Source: Ottelia alismoides | Taxonomy: Eukaryota > Streptophyta > Magnoliopsida > Alismatales > Hydrocharitaceae | Assembly: GCA_037367405.1 (NCBI GenBank) | Contig: JAZKJV010008872.1 | Span: 124,001-188,000 of the forward strand | Reading direction: 5' to 3' | DNA: 64,000 nucleotides | In this document: positions 43,642-55,964 of the stretch, in pieces | Position numbering within the stretch: position 1 is the first letter of the stretch | Layout of the letters: each line of letters starts with the position of its first letter | The notes under the pieces: model-generated | What the model was told of the DNA's origin: nothing | Seen by the model: only the letters and a program-made list of their open reading frames with translations | Database searches by the model: none | Translations under genes and position numbers: made by a program

Positions 43642-45747
43642 TCATTCTTTTACTCCTTCCTGTACAAATCCTTTTGAGCCATTCGGGAGATTCACAACAC
43701 TTGTATATCCTTCATAGACCACAATCGTCCCCATTTTTGCTCGTCTTCTATGCTTAGGATACCAGATCCTAAGTATAGGGGGGACTGGTTGCCCGTTGAT
43801 TCTCGTTTTATTTTTGTACTAATTCTTTTAGCCAGTCTTTTTCACGAATCACTGATCCCCAATTTTTGGCGACATTCTTTTTATACTTAGGATGCCTTAT
43901 CCTAAGTATAGGGGGGACCGAGTGATTTCGATGATTTCGTATTCCTTCCTTTTGATTTCTTCGTTATTTATCCTTTTCATTCAGTCATCCCGTTTTTGTT
44001 CTCTCATAATACTTACGATGACCAGATCGTAAGTATAGGGGGGGTTGACTGACTCTTCATCGATATCCCTTTTTCACCCACTTTTACTTAGCACGAGTTA
44101 TGCCCTCCTTTTTCTCTTTTGACGCTATGAGGACATAGCTCAAGCTAAGTATAGGGGGGTGCGTATATATTGTATATATACTTTCGGTCATAACTCGTAC
44201 TTTATGTATTTTCTATATCTATAAAATCCATAAAAAGTGGGTGTGGGTGAATTTAAAATTCACTATCTTATTTATAAAATCCTGGTAAATAAGTAAAAAA
44301 TGCTTAAAACTTGTAATTAAAACTTGTATTTAAATTTTGTACTTAAAATATGTATAATACTTATTTAAAATCCTATTTATTAAAATTTGTATAAAAGCCA
44401 TTCAACCCTTGTAAAATACTTTGTAGATAAAATTTGTAAAATACATTAGACACTTAACTTAAATAAAATTTATCTTGTAAAAATTGTAAATAAAACCTTG
44501 TTATAAAAATCATAAAATCCATAAAAAATACAAAGTCCTAAAATTTGTAAAAATTACAAAATCTTTAAAATTCATAAAAATGAGTAAAATCAAGAGAATA
44601 GACTTCACAAAAACATGGTTGCATTTGCATTCGCATTTTTCAGAATAAGTTTGATTTCCGGAACTAAGGACTGAGTCTAGTCTGAAGGATGGAGCTTGAT
44701 TACGTCCTTTAACTCTCATTGTAAGGAGCCTGATTAGGAACTGGAATTTAGACTCTTCAGGTCTGGTGACTTAAATCTTTGGGTTCTGTAAGACCATATT
44801 CGGGAAATCAAGTCATCTGAGCTTAAGTAGACCACTTGGAGTCATCCGTACAACTCTTCACCAGTGAACCAATCTTGAACACATGCACTCTGCACTTAGC
44901 TCAACTCGCATGGAGTTCCGAAGGACAGTACACCTTGGTAGTGCATTCTTATCCTTATCTTTGCGGCATTGACGTCTAAAGACGGGAGAGATTGGGGTTG
45001 CGATAGTTGCTTCGGATGAGGGAAGGATCTGCTGACACAATTTTTCTAAGACCTCAAAAAATGGACGGATTAAAAAGATTCTATAACCGTCGAGGCACAA
45101 AAGATGAATGCAGTGCAAGCAAATTACAAAGTCAAAGCAAAGCAGAAGCCACCAAATAGACCAAACTGGTCAAAGCTTCCACCAAATATGCCTGCACATC
45201 TTAGTGGAGACTCAGCTACACCGGTTGGGCTTCACAAGGAGATGCGTCTACACTGGTCGCACTCCACTTCTTTTCTCATTCTTCTAACTTCTCCCTATAT
45301 TCGATTGTGGACATAGCAGAACTGAACTCAGAAGGGAATACCTCCCTCCCCGAGGAAAGAGTAGCGAGATGAGAAAGCCATAGGAGGGTATAGCCAGGAT
45401 TGACGGTTTCTTCGGTTCTCTAAGCAGGAAGAGCTAAATCAATTCACACACTGTACAAGTTGACTTCAAGGATGAAAGAGTTTGCGATAAGAATAAGTGA
45501 GTCTGAACTAGCCGATGAAGTGATCTCGAGTAAGGATTATGGAACTTGAAGACTGTTGAGGATGAAATCCTAATCCTAGTTAAGGTTCCGACAAAATGCT
45601 TGTTTCAGGCCCGATCAAGCTCTGTCCTTTGTCTGTTCTCATGAATTGGTTTAGGAAAACAAATTCATTCTAACTTTCTTTCTTTTTCACTTACTTTTTC
45701 AAAATAAGTGTTTGCTAAGGGACTAGCAAAGTTTAAGTATAGGGGGT
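43642..45747 (+). other. E1 3' non-coding region
   Basis: Colinear with E2 33597-35706 and very similar: hairpin array, AT-rich tract (about 44220-44590), then mixed sequence. No env-like ORF. The PPT (AGTATAGGGGGT) is at 45736-45747. Confidence 0.8.
43748..44159 (+). repeat. Array of four hairpin/PPT-like units (E1)
   Basis: Unit 1: arms 43748-43760 and 43766-43778. Unit 2: 43882-43893 and 43899-43910. Unit 3: 44009-44019 and 44026-44036. Unit 4: 44086-44092 and 44144-44150. Each is followed by five to seven G. Confidence 0.92.
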
Positions 45748-48700
45748 TGATCAATCCATGATTCATTAACTTTTCTGTCGCATTTTGTCTTAAAACCCTT
45801 AACAAATACATGTAAATACTCATTAATTCTCATACTTTAACAAAACCCCATTCATTTGTAAATATTCACTTTTAACCACTAAATTCATGTAAATAAATAA
45901 AGAATCAGAAAAAGAAAGAGAAAGGCATATGGAATATATATATATATATGTAATATGACTTAAACTATAAATATAACTGTAAGATATATTTATAGCCTAA
46001 CCCCCGAGACCAAGTCAGCATGGATTGGTCGACAAATCAATAAGTAGGGGGAGATAAGGAAAGAAAACCAATAAAAATAATCTATCTCATGTATATACAC
46101 CTTCCACTATTTATTAAATAAATACAAAACTTTAAAGAATTTTAATTATTTCATCTTAACTTATTCTTCACCAAATCTTTCTCCTAATTATTCATAAAAT
46201 TGTAAATAAAAATATAAAAATAAGTTAAAAATATTACCTTGTAAATATGCCAAGAAACTCAGCTTACAAATTGTCAAATTCTCAACTTCCGAACATCATA
46301 ACTTCCTCATACGAACTCCAATTTCACTCTACTCACCTTTAAAGTTCATAAAATAATATTATCTAATTAATAAAGGTGATTTCACTGAATTCGGAGTCCG
46401 TTTGCAAAAAGTCGGTTTTGGGACCAAAAGACAAAGGGGTTTCTGGGCTATTTATTTTATGTAACACACCTTATTTATTATTTTCTTAATTTTATAATTT
46501 CTAAATTATTTCACGATCCTCTAGTTTCACCATAAATTATTTTATAATTTTTGGAGACTATTTATTATTTTTATAAAATCAAACAAACCAAAATATAGGT
46601 ATATTTGACCTATAAAGACACTTCCTCTATTTATTAAAATATGAAAATTAATTCATAAAAATCTATAAAAATTTGTATAAGTCTTATTTAATGACCTAAT
46701 AATTAATAAAATATAAAATTAATTTTTACCTAATTATTTATTAAATTAAAAATATAAAACCTATCTATTAATACATATTTATTAATAAAATATTTATATT
46801 TTAAATATTATTTATTATTTATTAAAAAATAATTATACCATAATTTAGAAAATTAAATTATCTAACTTTCTTGTATTTATACCTACTTGAAATAACGTAA
46901 TTAGCTATTTTATATTTAATTTATAACTTATTTATACTCCTGGACCAACCAGGTGCTGACACGTGTCAGCACCTGGAGCTTCTTCTCCAAGAAGCTGTTG
47001 CGTCCAGTGCACCAACCACCCAACTTCCACCCATTTTCTCGCGCACATCTCGAATCTTCCAACCCATCTCGACCCTCCATCCTTTCCTCCTAACAACCAG
47101 CTACACCGCCAGCCATTGATCTTGGCTTGGAGCCCAAGTATCTTCTCTATATAAGCTCCCCAAGATCGCCATTAACCAACAACTCTTCCAACCTTCAAAG
47201 CTCCAGCTCCAGGTTGTTCGACTACCCACCTTCCCAGCCTTGTTCCAACCAACTCGAGCGGTGACAGCGCCAAGGGAGGAGCTCGCGGGGAAGAAGGATC
47301 GTCAGGGAAGGTACCAAGGCTGCTGCGCCGCCTTGAATCGCCGCCTCGTGCTGCGTGCAGCTCCGAGAAGACCGCTCGTCGAGCAATTATCAGGAGGTCA
47401 TACACCTCCAGACCCCAGGTCAATTCCTTCATCTTTGCTATTTCCTTTCTCGATAGTAGAGACACGATTAGCGTGGCTAATCACGCATTTAGTTAGCCTA
47501 ATTACCATTCTTCCACGCAACATAAAAACATCCTTTCGTATCGATTCACATTCATCTCAAATCGATCACAAAATGTCGTCTTCTTCGCATCTGGATACTT
47601 GGCTGGATTTGTGTGTTGTTTTCCTTAAATTTTGAGGCTTGATTTCTTAAATAACTTGGCCGATTCAGATCGAATCGAGCATAGAACTTGATTGCTTGCA
47701 GATCCAGGTAGCTCGCAAGGCATTCGCCTCGGATTTTGGACCTCGTGCATCATTGATCTTCGTCCTTGAAGATCGGACCTCCAGCATAGCCTTCAAGCCA
47801 ACCGTGCTGCGACCTCATCTTCTTCGAGCTTCAGCCGCCGCTCGAAGCGCCGCCTCAGCCAACCCTACAGCGGGCGAGCTCGAGGGGTGGAGGAGCCACC
47901 CCTCTGGCCCCGCCGGAGTGACCGGATCGCCGGAGCGCAGCCGTCATAAAGCGGAGAAGGAGAGCTCGTCGCCAGCCGCTCCAACTGCCCAAGAACACCA
48001 GACGCACAGTTAGCCGCCACGTGGCACCGCGAGGACCGTCAGATCACGCCTGAAGCGTTCTAATCTCGGCCGTGAATTTCGAAATGGTGGAATAATTGCA
48101 TCATACACCCAGCTGAGTCTCCAGAATTGCATCCCGCCGCCTAAGTTTTCGATAATTACATTTAGGTCCCTCCGCAGGGACCTAAGTGTAAGAACTTGTT
48201 AGTTTTTCTTACAGAACAGTCCTTTTGGACCTTTTTGCGAACATTTTAATTAGTATTTTTTGACTCTTATGCCCCTGGGCTGTAGGGGCTGTATCTTGTC
48301 CATTTGACCTCGGATTCCGACGATTCTTGAGGGGTAATTACACAACTACCCCAGCTACATAGTATAAAGTTTTCGCGGCTTTTCGACGAGTTTTTAACGT
48401 GATTTGATTTTCTCGAAAACCACCTCGTTTTGATTTGTTTTCTTGTGCAGTTCGAGTACGCGGCTCGAACTTCGTTCACCTATATTATATAGTATCACAT
48501 ATATTCTATCCACCTACTATATAATAAATAAATCTTTTGCAAAATATCCCTTTTTGAAAATTAAATAAAAATTTGAAAAGAATAAAATCAAATAAAAATT
48601 ACAAAAATAAAAACCACTAAAAAAGGCCTTCTGACTTAGAGAAGAATTAAAATAAAATCACGAGAAGAAAAATTAGGGAATATATTCTGCCTCCTTGAGT

Positions 48701-48873
48701 TCGACCCAGGAACACTTGCCTGATAAAATAAATAGTGAACGGTTTTCCGACAGAAAACCGTAAATTTGTTTGATAGGTTCAAAGATCGAAACTTTACATT
48801 GTTTCGCGGCTTTTGCTACAACTGACAACCTTCTTCTTTTAAGAAGCCGCGAAACCGATTTTTAGCCTTATCA
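45748..48873 (+). repeat. E1 3' LTR
   Basis: 3,126 bp, the same length as the 5' LTR. The palindrome is at 46949-46976, TATA box 47148-47155, and U5 hairpin arms 48801-48814 and 48842-48855 (one G-U pair). The first bases read TGATCAATCC, against TGATGAATCC in the other copies. Confidence 0.95.
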
Positions 48874-48878
48874 ATCCC
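48874..48878. repeat. Target site duplication of E1, right copy
   Basis: ATCCC, identical to 18657-18661. Confidence 0.92.
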
Positions 48879-49250
48879 ATGAGTTATTTCCCTTGTGTCA
48901 AAACAATTTTGCAAACACTTTCAAAATATTTTTCCAAAACTATTTTTACAAACATTTACAACAATTTTACAAATTGTTTTTTCAAACATTTTATTTTACA
49001 CAATTTTCAAAAATTTTGTACAGTATACTTAATTTTGATACAGATAACATTTTAAAAATCTTTTGCAGACAAAGCATTTTTACAAACATCTTTACAAAAT
49101 TTGTACAAAAATAATTTTTGGAAATGTTTCTACAAACAATTTTTACAAAGCATTTTTAAAACATTTTTCAAAAACTTTTTACTCCAATTTTATATAAATA
49201 ATAGTCACATTATTAACACATAAAATTTATGTCTAATGTATATATACAAT
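48879..49250 (-). other. E3 AT-rich 3' region
   Basis: Rich in AATTTTTACAAAC words. It corresponds to the AT-rich tract downstream of the hairpins in E1/E2, in reverse orientation. No gene is seen; a frame at 48893-49114 is of low complexity. Confidence 0.65.
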
Positions 49251-49255
49251 ATATA

Positions 49256-49624
49256 TACGACACCCCCTATACTTAGCTCGAACGATGTCCTCAGAGTCTC
49301 AAAGAGTGATGAAGAAAGACATAACTCGTGATAAATATAGAGAAGTGAAAAGATTCCTTTACTACAATGACTCAAAAGAATGAAAGAATAGAATCAATAG
49401 AAGTCAGTGATCCCCCTTATACTTAGGATCAAGTAAACCTATGTGTAGAAGACTATACACAAAAGGGGGAAAACTGAGGAGCAGAATGTACAGACATTAC
49501 CTCACCTATACTTTGGGTAAAATATCCCTAAGTATAGGCAACAAGAATAGAGGTAATAGAAAAAATGAATAGTAATAGGTCTAATACCCCCCTATACTTA
49601 GGATAAAGTGCATCCTAAGTATAG
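49256..49624 (-). repeat. E3 hairpin/PPT-like array
   Basis: Read on the plus strand, runs of C precede CTATACTTAG at 49261 and 49592, with weaker copies near 49420 and 49503. The unit at 49592-49624 has perfect 13-bp arms, CTATACTTAGGAT and ATCCTAAGTATAG. The unit near 49261 matches the long fourth unit of E1/E2 (CATAACTCG present at about 49320). Confidence 0.85.
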
Positions 49625-49899
49625 CATACTCATAAGATGGATCTAGGATATTAAACAAAATGAATGAATGATATAGACAATATGGATCTATACAGCTGCG
49701 GTGTAAATATGAAAATCATTTATGAGAAGCAGGTGATGTGAGTTAAGGAACACATCTCATACAAAATGAATAGAGGCAACGTCAATGGTTAGTGGATCAT
49801 GATCAAGATATGCCTTAAGCACTAATTGTTGACTCGAAAGGTGGACTTGGATCTATCAACTGTACTGGCTCAATCTTCGCCCTGGCTATAGGATCTGTG
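49625..49899 (-). other. E3 stretch with no recognisable gene
   Basis: Lies between the hairpin array and the acidic linker. In E1/E2 about 2.9 kb of RT, RNase H and integrase sequence belongs between these two landmarks. I see no trace of it. Confidence 0.6.
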
Positions 49900-50170
49900 G
49901 ACATCAAACACAATAAATAATCATTGAAATCCTGCCAATCAAAATCAGTGTCCGAGCCTGAGGGATCTGAATCAGAATCACAAGAAATATACTCTACTCC
50001 GCTACCCAGATCACAATCATCTGCTTCTAAGGTATCCTATGTCATGAGTGTGCTTTCTAAACTCTCATCTACTGGCATCTGTGGCTCTGCAGTCTTTGAA
50101 GGTGTGATAAGATCTCGTGAAATCGGATTTGTCCAAATGGCTTCATCATCTGTAATCACAAAATAACACT
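49900..50170 (-). pseudogene. E3 acidic linker remnant
   Basis: The minus strand reads DTLEADDCDLGSGVEYISCD, then SDSDPSGSDTDFDWQDFN, an Asp/Ser-rich segment like the E1/E2 linker after protease. A stop (TAG near 50040) interrupts it. No RT follows. Confidence 0.65.
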
Positions 50171-50329
50171 CATGGTGGACGTCTAGCTCTGAATCTGTCA
50201 TCTTCTCTAATCTCTACTAAGAGCAAGCTGAATCTCTGGCTCTCAATTCCTCAATTGTCTCTATTTGTATACTCTCATCCTCGACACAAAACTATACCTT
50301 CCCGCTATCATGATCTGATACTGCCTAAG

Positions 50330-50620
50330 CTGTAACCAAGAGAAGTCATCCTAAGATGATGGGGGTATTGGTCACACATTCAGGAATCTCCATGTCCAAC
50401 ACAACGAAGTTCATGGGGAATTTCAGGCCCTAAATTGTGACGACGACATCTTTAGTAACCCCTTCGGCCTCTTGAAAGACCTATCTGCGAACTAAAGAAC
50501 TGTCATGCTCTATCTAAGAGGGCCAAACTTGAATTGGTCAAGTAAGGCAGTCGAGAGGAGGTTAATCGAGGATTCACTATCTCATAGAATCCGATCGAAC
50601 CGCTACTCATGGATGTGGCA
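50330..50620 (-). pseudogene. E3 protease remnant
   Basis: Minus strand. RFDRIL, stop, DSESSINLLSTALLDQFKFG corresponds to FDRTLLDNGSSINLIPASLL of E1. FADRSFKRPKGLLK corresponds to QFADRSVKRPKGILRN. After a frame change NFVVLDMEIPECVTNTPIIL matches DFTVLEMNCPAQLHLAPIIL. At least four stops are present. The catalytic triplet position reads DSE, so the Gly is lost. Confidence 0.75.
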
Positions 50621-51243
50621 TCTGACATACGGAGCCCCTACATTAGGTCTCTTAACTGACAATCGGTTCTAGATGGCGAAGCAAGTGGCATGAGTGAGCA
50701 CATGGATTTCTACATTGTGATTTCGCCTCTTCTTCTTACGGATGGTGGTCTTCTCTCTGGGTTCTTTTGGAAAAGAAGGATATGCTCAAGTGTCTCATGA
50801 AGAGTTAGCTAGGTATGAAATCTATCTATCATCAACTCATTGAACTCTATTTGCAGTCTCTTTTTGGGATTTTCTATTTTTGGCCCTTCCCTAAGCGTAG
50901 TGCTTGAGGGAAGGGGATAGAGGGACCCTCCTCATAACAATGAGGTTTAAAAGTGGGTTTCTGAGCATTCATAATGTTGGAATCCGTGCAAACATCATCA
51001 ATCTCAATAGTTGGATCCAAAGGGAATACAAAAACCTTTCCTTTATTCATATTTTTTATTTTTAAAGTTTTTATTTTTTATTTTCCTAAAAACAACCCCA
51101 GATATAGGAGAGGACAACACAACTGTCTGACTATTGCTATCATCAGTACCACCGACAATATCTAAACTAGCTACATCAGTACTGCATTCTGGCATGGCAT
51201 TTGGAAATTTGGTGGCATCAACACCACCATCTACAACAACTAG
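50621..51243 (-). pseudogene. E3 pol N-terminal region, left of E4
   Basis: Minus strand. LVVVDGGVDATKFPNAMPEC, then STDVASLDIVGGTDDSNSQT and VVLSSPISGVVF, in the frame that continues across E4 at 63715. Toward 50650 the sequence becomes Lys-rich and broken by stops. It corresponds by position to the acidic N-terminal part of E1 pol. Confidence 0.6.
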
Positions 51244-51248
51244 AGATG
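51244..51248. repeat. Target site duplication of E4, left copy
   Basis: AGATG, identical to 63710-63714. Confidence 0.93.
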
Positions 51249-52174
51249 TGATGAGTCGGATTCTCCCTATTAATTATGGGGAATTATCGATCATTTAAAT
51301 TAATTATGAATGTGTCATTGTCGGGCAATCAAAATCGATCAAGAACTAATCACAAAATTTTATTCAATTTTAATCAACATGGTTTTATTTTATTTTGCAT
51401 AGGCAAGTCCCAAGGTCGAACTTAAGGAGACAAAGAACAACCTAGAATTTATCTATCAAAGTTTGCACACGGTATTCGAGACAGTATTTTTTGTATTTTT
51501 AATGCAATTTTGCGATGTAAAATGCAAAGTAGGCTAATTTTAGGGACTACAATGTGAAGATCAATCAAACATTGTGCAAAAAATGAAACTTGGATGAGAT
51601 GTTAATTACGATGAAATGAACGCACTATAATTTTTTGGAATTTTTGGATGCAAGATAAATATTTTATGAGTTTTGAATGCAAACACAATGAATTTCAATA
51701 ATTAATCATAATAAATATTAAACCTAATTATTTTCAAGGGATAAAATTATCCAAGATCTCACTAGATGATTGATCTCAGAAAAATCCTAAATCTTGAAAA
51801 TCTTGGATTTAATACCTATTAAAAATTAAAGATTGAAATATGCAAAATGATTTTTACAGAGAAAACCATGTATACAAATGCAATTCTTTTTAGGCATGGT
51901 GTTAAACACAATTAGTTATATAATCAATGAGTTTTTGGAAAATTTTCGAGTAATGGTTAATCACTTATGAATTTTGAAGCATAAAGTGGGTAAAATATGC
52001 AATTTTCCATAAAATAATTAATCACTAATTAGCCATAGATCACAAAAATATCACAATTATGCCATATGATAGAGAAATAGTTGAGAAACATCATTCAATT
52101 TTTTAAAATAATAAAATATGCAATATAGAGGTTCAAAATAAAAGGGGAACACAGGGTTCTCACTGCAATTACAA

Positions 52175-52180
<6 letters not shown>

Positions 52181-52211
<31 letters not shown>
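52181..52211. repeat. TA microsatellite in E4 3' LTR
   Basis: About 15 TA units followed by TGTGTGTG. The 5' LTR has only about 8 units (61257-61274), which accounts for most of the length difference between the LTRs. Confidence 0.9.
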
Positions 52212-52219
<8 letters not shown>

Positions 52220-52357
52220 ACTAGAAAGGGTCAAAATGTAATTACAAGAACTTCTGGGGTAATATCTGCAAAATTTCAAAGGCTCGTGACCCTTGAGCGG
52301 CGAGTGCCTGATGGTAATATGGGGTTCCTCCAGGGCCTTGAATGTAAAAACTCCAGC

Positions 52358-52382
52358 AAGTCACGTGTAGAGCACGTGACTT
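52358..52382. promoter_or_regulatory. Twin G-box inverted repeat in E4 3' LTR
   Basis: AAGTCACGTG, spacer TAGAG, CACGTGACTT: perfect 10-bp arms each with a CACGTG core. Two further CACGTG sites lie at 52448-52453 and 52459-52464. Confidence 0.8.
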
Positions 52383-54636
52383 CTGGATAGGGCTGATGTG
52401 CAATAGAAAGGATCTGGAGGGGCACCGATGCAAGTTGTCCCCAAACGCACGTGCCAAGCACGTGGGCGGGGGTCTCAGGTGTCGAACCCGACCTTGAGTG
52501 GTTGGCGAAGGAGGCATCCGGCGGAGGCGGTGGTAGTAGGAGGAGTGGCGGTGTGCTCTTGAGTCGATGTTGGAGGCCTGTGGCTGACGGGGTGGAGGGG
52601 GCACTGGCGAGGAACTGTAGGCGGTGAAGCGTTAGCTGATACACGATCGGCGACGTCGGTGGAGCTCGGGCAGGGAGCGGCTAGAGGAGAGACCCGTGAC
52701 GGTGGAAAAGTTTCTGGAGGCGAGGGAGCAGCTGTCGAAGCACCCAGAAGCGATGCGATAGCCGACCGTGGTTGAAGGTGTACGGTGGTGGATAGTCGAT
52801 GGTGGTTCGACGGTGAACGAAGATGGTGAGGCGTTGTCACGAGAGCCAAAGACCGGAGCAAAGCTGCAGCTCAAGAGAGAGCTACAACTACCAAGATGGT
52901 CGGACCTCACCGCAGTAGGCAGTGTCGGAGCTGTCACCTCCGGTAGGCTCTCTCCCTTCAACTTGGTGGACCGACGAATGAAGGGAGATGAGTGGGGCAA
53001 CGGTGGTTAAATAGGATATGGGGTGGTGCCGGAGATGGAAGAAGAGCTTGATTGGAAGGTGGCATCGAGCGAGATCGAGGGAGGATGATTGGCAGTGGTA
53101 TATTCTGATGAGGGTGGCGCTCGACGTTCTGAAAAAAAGGGGGAGAAGGGAATCACAGTGAATCGGAGATGGAGATTTGATGATGGTGATTGGGTTCTCG
53201 AGATACGCCAGATTTGGCTGGTGGCGAGATACGCGGAGATGGAAGATCGACGGCGGCGCGGAAGCGATGTTGGCCGGCCATGGATGGAAGGAGGTGTGAG
53301 GGCAGCGAGAAACACGAGCGGGGCAGCGGAGATCGCAGGGCGGCACTTCCTAATTGGGAAAGGGGGAGGAAGAATACAGCGTACAGGTGTCGTCCGATTG
53401 GCCGAGATCAGACGGCCCTAATGCCTCCACGTGGTAGGAAGGGGAAGAGAAGAGGATCGTCTGATCGGCTGAGATCATACGATCCTGATTGTGCCACGTG
53501 TCGGGGTTTTTAATTTTTTTATTTGTTTTATTTAATTTTTTAATAAAATGAATTTAAAACCTCCAAAAATGGGTGACATGTGGCGGCTCTAGGAGCGGCC
53601 ACATGTTAGCCCTAGAAAAATCGAGAAATAAATATAAAAAAATAGAAAAGAAATAGCAAACGACCTCGGATCGAAATATTTTCTTATGAAAGTTGCTCGT
53701 CTAGATAAGATCTACAACTTTCATGAAGAGACCAAAACCAAAATCGATCATTTGTGCATAGTGATTTTTTTAGGGTATCTCATTTATATAAAATACCTAG
53801 ATTTTTGGATTTTCTAATTTTTTTGTCATTTTTAAACCAGATAAAAATCCGGAAAAATATGATAAAATCAAAGATAAATATTTACACATTAATCTATTTT
53901 ATTTGGATTATTATTAAGTAAGAAAAGGAAGAAATAAAATAAAATATGAAAAAGACCATTTATGTACAGCCAGTTAGTGAAGACTCAGTTAGTTTCTTTG
54001 ATTTCAAGCTCATTTTGGATTCGTATTTTTGTACATTTTAATAAAACTTTTATCAAAGAATACAAATAAAAAAGAAATAAAATAAAATGAGTCAATCATG
54101 TACATAAAATTATGGGTCAAAAACCGCTAAAATACAAAATGTACAAAGAGGCCCAAAACCCAACTTTCACATATGAGCTCCGATTCACATAAACTTGTTC
54201 TTGTTTTGAAGGTATTTGAATGTATATTAGTTCAAAAGTGAGTGGGGTCAATTGGAAACTGGATGAGGAAGATATCTAGGTTTTATTCTGGAAATCCTAG
54301 AAGTAGGGTTTGGGTTTTTGGTCCACTTATTTAGGTTAGTTGATTTTTTTATTTTTCGTTTATTCTTGTTAGTGATATGTACACATTGGAGGTGGTTTCA
54401 GGTCAATTGGAGTTAGCATGAATTAGTTAAAAATCAAGGAAGTTAGGCTATTTTACAGGTCAATAGGGCTAAATTTTTTGGCTTATTATTTTGTGCAATA
54501 ATGAGTGATAAAATGCAATTCTTATCAAAACATGCATGAATGCCAATTATGCAGAATAAATGAAGAAATGCCAATGAATTTTAGAGATTTTGAGCTTAAT
54601 TCATGATTTTTAGAGTGATGAATCTGAGATTCATCA

Positions 54637-54652
54637 CCCCCTATATTTAAAC
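54637..54652 (-). promoter_or_regulatory. E4 polypurine tract
   Basis: The minus strand reads GTTTAAATATAGGGGG next to the LTR start TGATGAATCT; this is the E1/E2 PPT word with small changes. Confidence 0.8.
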
Positions 54653-55964
54653 CATGCTCATCCCTGAGCATCAAAAGCAATGCAATGAGGTGAAATGAGA
54701 TTGGGTTCCATAACAAGATTATGAGCTGAAGGTGAAAATGGAACTAAACCTAACCTTTGGATTACTAGTGTGGCAGAACTTCTGTGAGGCTTGGCCTCTA
54801 AAATCCACATCTTTCAAGTTCTACACATCATTGTCACAGTTTCGACTCAAAAGTCATCTTAGATCGATCCTCCTCCCAAAGCAACCCATGAACATTGAAC
54901 AATTGACTCATGTGCGTGAAAGGTTTTAGCTCTTCCCATTCAGAATGACAGACTACCATGCAAATCTCCTCTCCTGTAACTCGTCCTCGGGGAGTCAGGT
55001 ATTTCTTTCTAAGGTCTGTCATGCTGTATTCACAATCGAATAGAGGGAGAAATTAGAAGAAGGAGAAAAGAACTAGAGGGTGGCCAGTGTAGTCACCTCT
55101 CCTTGTGATGCCGGACAGTTTAGCCAAGTCTCCACCAAGATCTGCAGGTTTTCTTGAAGCTTAGACCTTTTTGGTCAATGTTTATTTGGTAGTGGCTTCT
55201 TTGTGTTGGGTCTTTGGTAGCTCTGCATGGATCTTTTTATGCCCCTACGGATATGGAATCTTTTTTTGTACATATTTTGGGGTCTTAGAAAAAATTGTGC
55301 CCAGCAGTCCATCCCTTTTCTGAAGCTTTATTTTAACCCGTACTCTGGTCTTTAGATGTCCGTGCTACCAGAAAAAGAACCTCACACAGTCTTACAACAC
55401 CCCATCTGAGTTGAGCTAAGTGCATAGTGCGAGAGTACAAATTAATTCCCTATTCCAGAGTCGTACCCAGAATGAAAAGACCAGGTTAGACACTAAGAGT
55501 CAAACGCTGCACATTGTCATGTAGAACTCAAAGAATTTAGTCAAAGACCTGAAGTTTCTAAAATCCTATTTATCGGTGAAGTTCCTCTGAAAATTAGGTG
55601 GATTAAGGTCAAGTCCAAACCACTCTCAGTTTCTGCTCATAACTTGGTTCCGAACCCAAGGGCTTTTCACAAATGCAAATGAATGCAATGCTGGATGAAG
55701 TGCAGGTGTGTGAAATGCAGACACAATTTTTTTACTTTTGATTTTTTTATTTTTTTATGCAAGTATTTTTTGAGATTTTTTTATGCAAAAATGAATAAGA
55801 AGCCATTTTTTAAAAAAATTTTGGTTGGACACATTCAGTGTCAATAGCAAAACCTTTTTTGTTTTTTTTTGTTATTTTTTTTCAAGTTAGTTATCCACCC
55901 CATAAATACATATAGACTTATGCAAAAGTACGAGATATGGGTAAAATATATATACATTATATAT
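54653..55964 (-). other. E4 3' non-coding region
   Basis: Corresponds to the mixed-composition and AT-rich 3' region of E1/E2 in reverse. For example CTCAAAGAATTTAGTCAAAG and ACCTGAAGTTTCTAAAATCC at 55528-55568 match the reverse complement of 34690-34745. No gene is seen. Confidence 0.7.

Larger units (their letters stand above)
18662..48873 (+). mobile_element. E1: Athila (Ty3/gypsy) element, interrupted by E2
   Basis: 5' LTR 18662-21787, Asp-tRNA PBS, leader, gag (22971-23664 and 38313-39189), pol (39190-43641), 3' region and 3' LTR 45748-48873. Both LTRs are 3,126 bp and are flanked by a perfect ATCCC duplication. E2 (23665-38312) sits in gag. The protease, RT and integrase motifs and the gag (Retrotrans_gag type, without a zinc knuckle that I can see) are those of the Athila group. 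Only a few nonsense codons break pol. No env-like ORF follows pol. A deletion at 38312/38313 removed about 420 bp of gag together with the end of E2. Confidence 0.93.
48874..51248 (-). mobile_element. E3: middle piece, non-autonomous Athila-related element
   Basis: Minus strand, from right to left: pol N-terminal region (51243 to about 50650), a decayed protease (about 50620-50330), an acidic linker (about 50160-49900), hairpin/PPT-like units (49624-49256), and an AT-rich 3' region (to 48879) that continues at 18661 across E1. The acidic linker passes into the hairpin array with no RT, RNase H or integrase between them, so these domains were deleted before the insertions or were never present. 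Confidence 0.8.
51249..54636 (-). repeat. E4 3' LTR
   Basis: 3,388 bp. On the plus strand it runs from TGATGAGTCGG to AGATTCATCA. It contains a (TA)n microsatellite (about 52181-52211), a cluster of CACGTG sites (52362-52464) and a GC-rich block (about 52260-53510) with overlapping frames on both strands. These frames recur in the other E4 LTR and have no recognisable domain, so I do not call them genes. Confidence 0.93.

Noticed and set aside
52242..53513. Many overlapping frames of 80-152 codons on both strands, repeated at 61499-62581
   Set aside because: GC-rich LTR block of E4 present in both LTRs. Long frames on both strands follow from base composition; residues are low in complexity (Ser, Pro, Arg).
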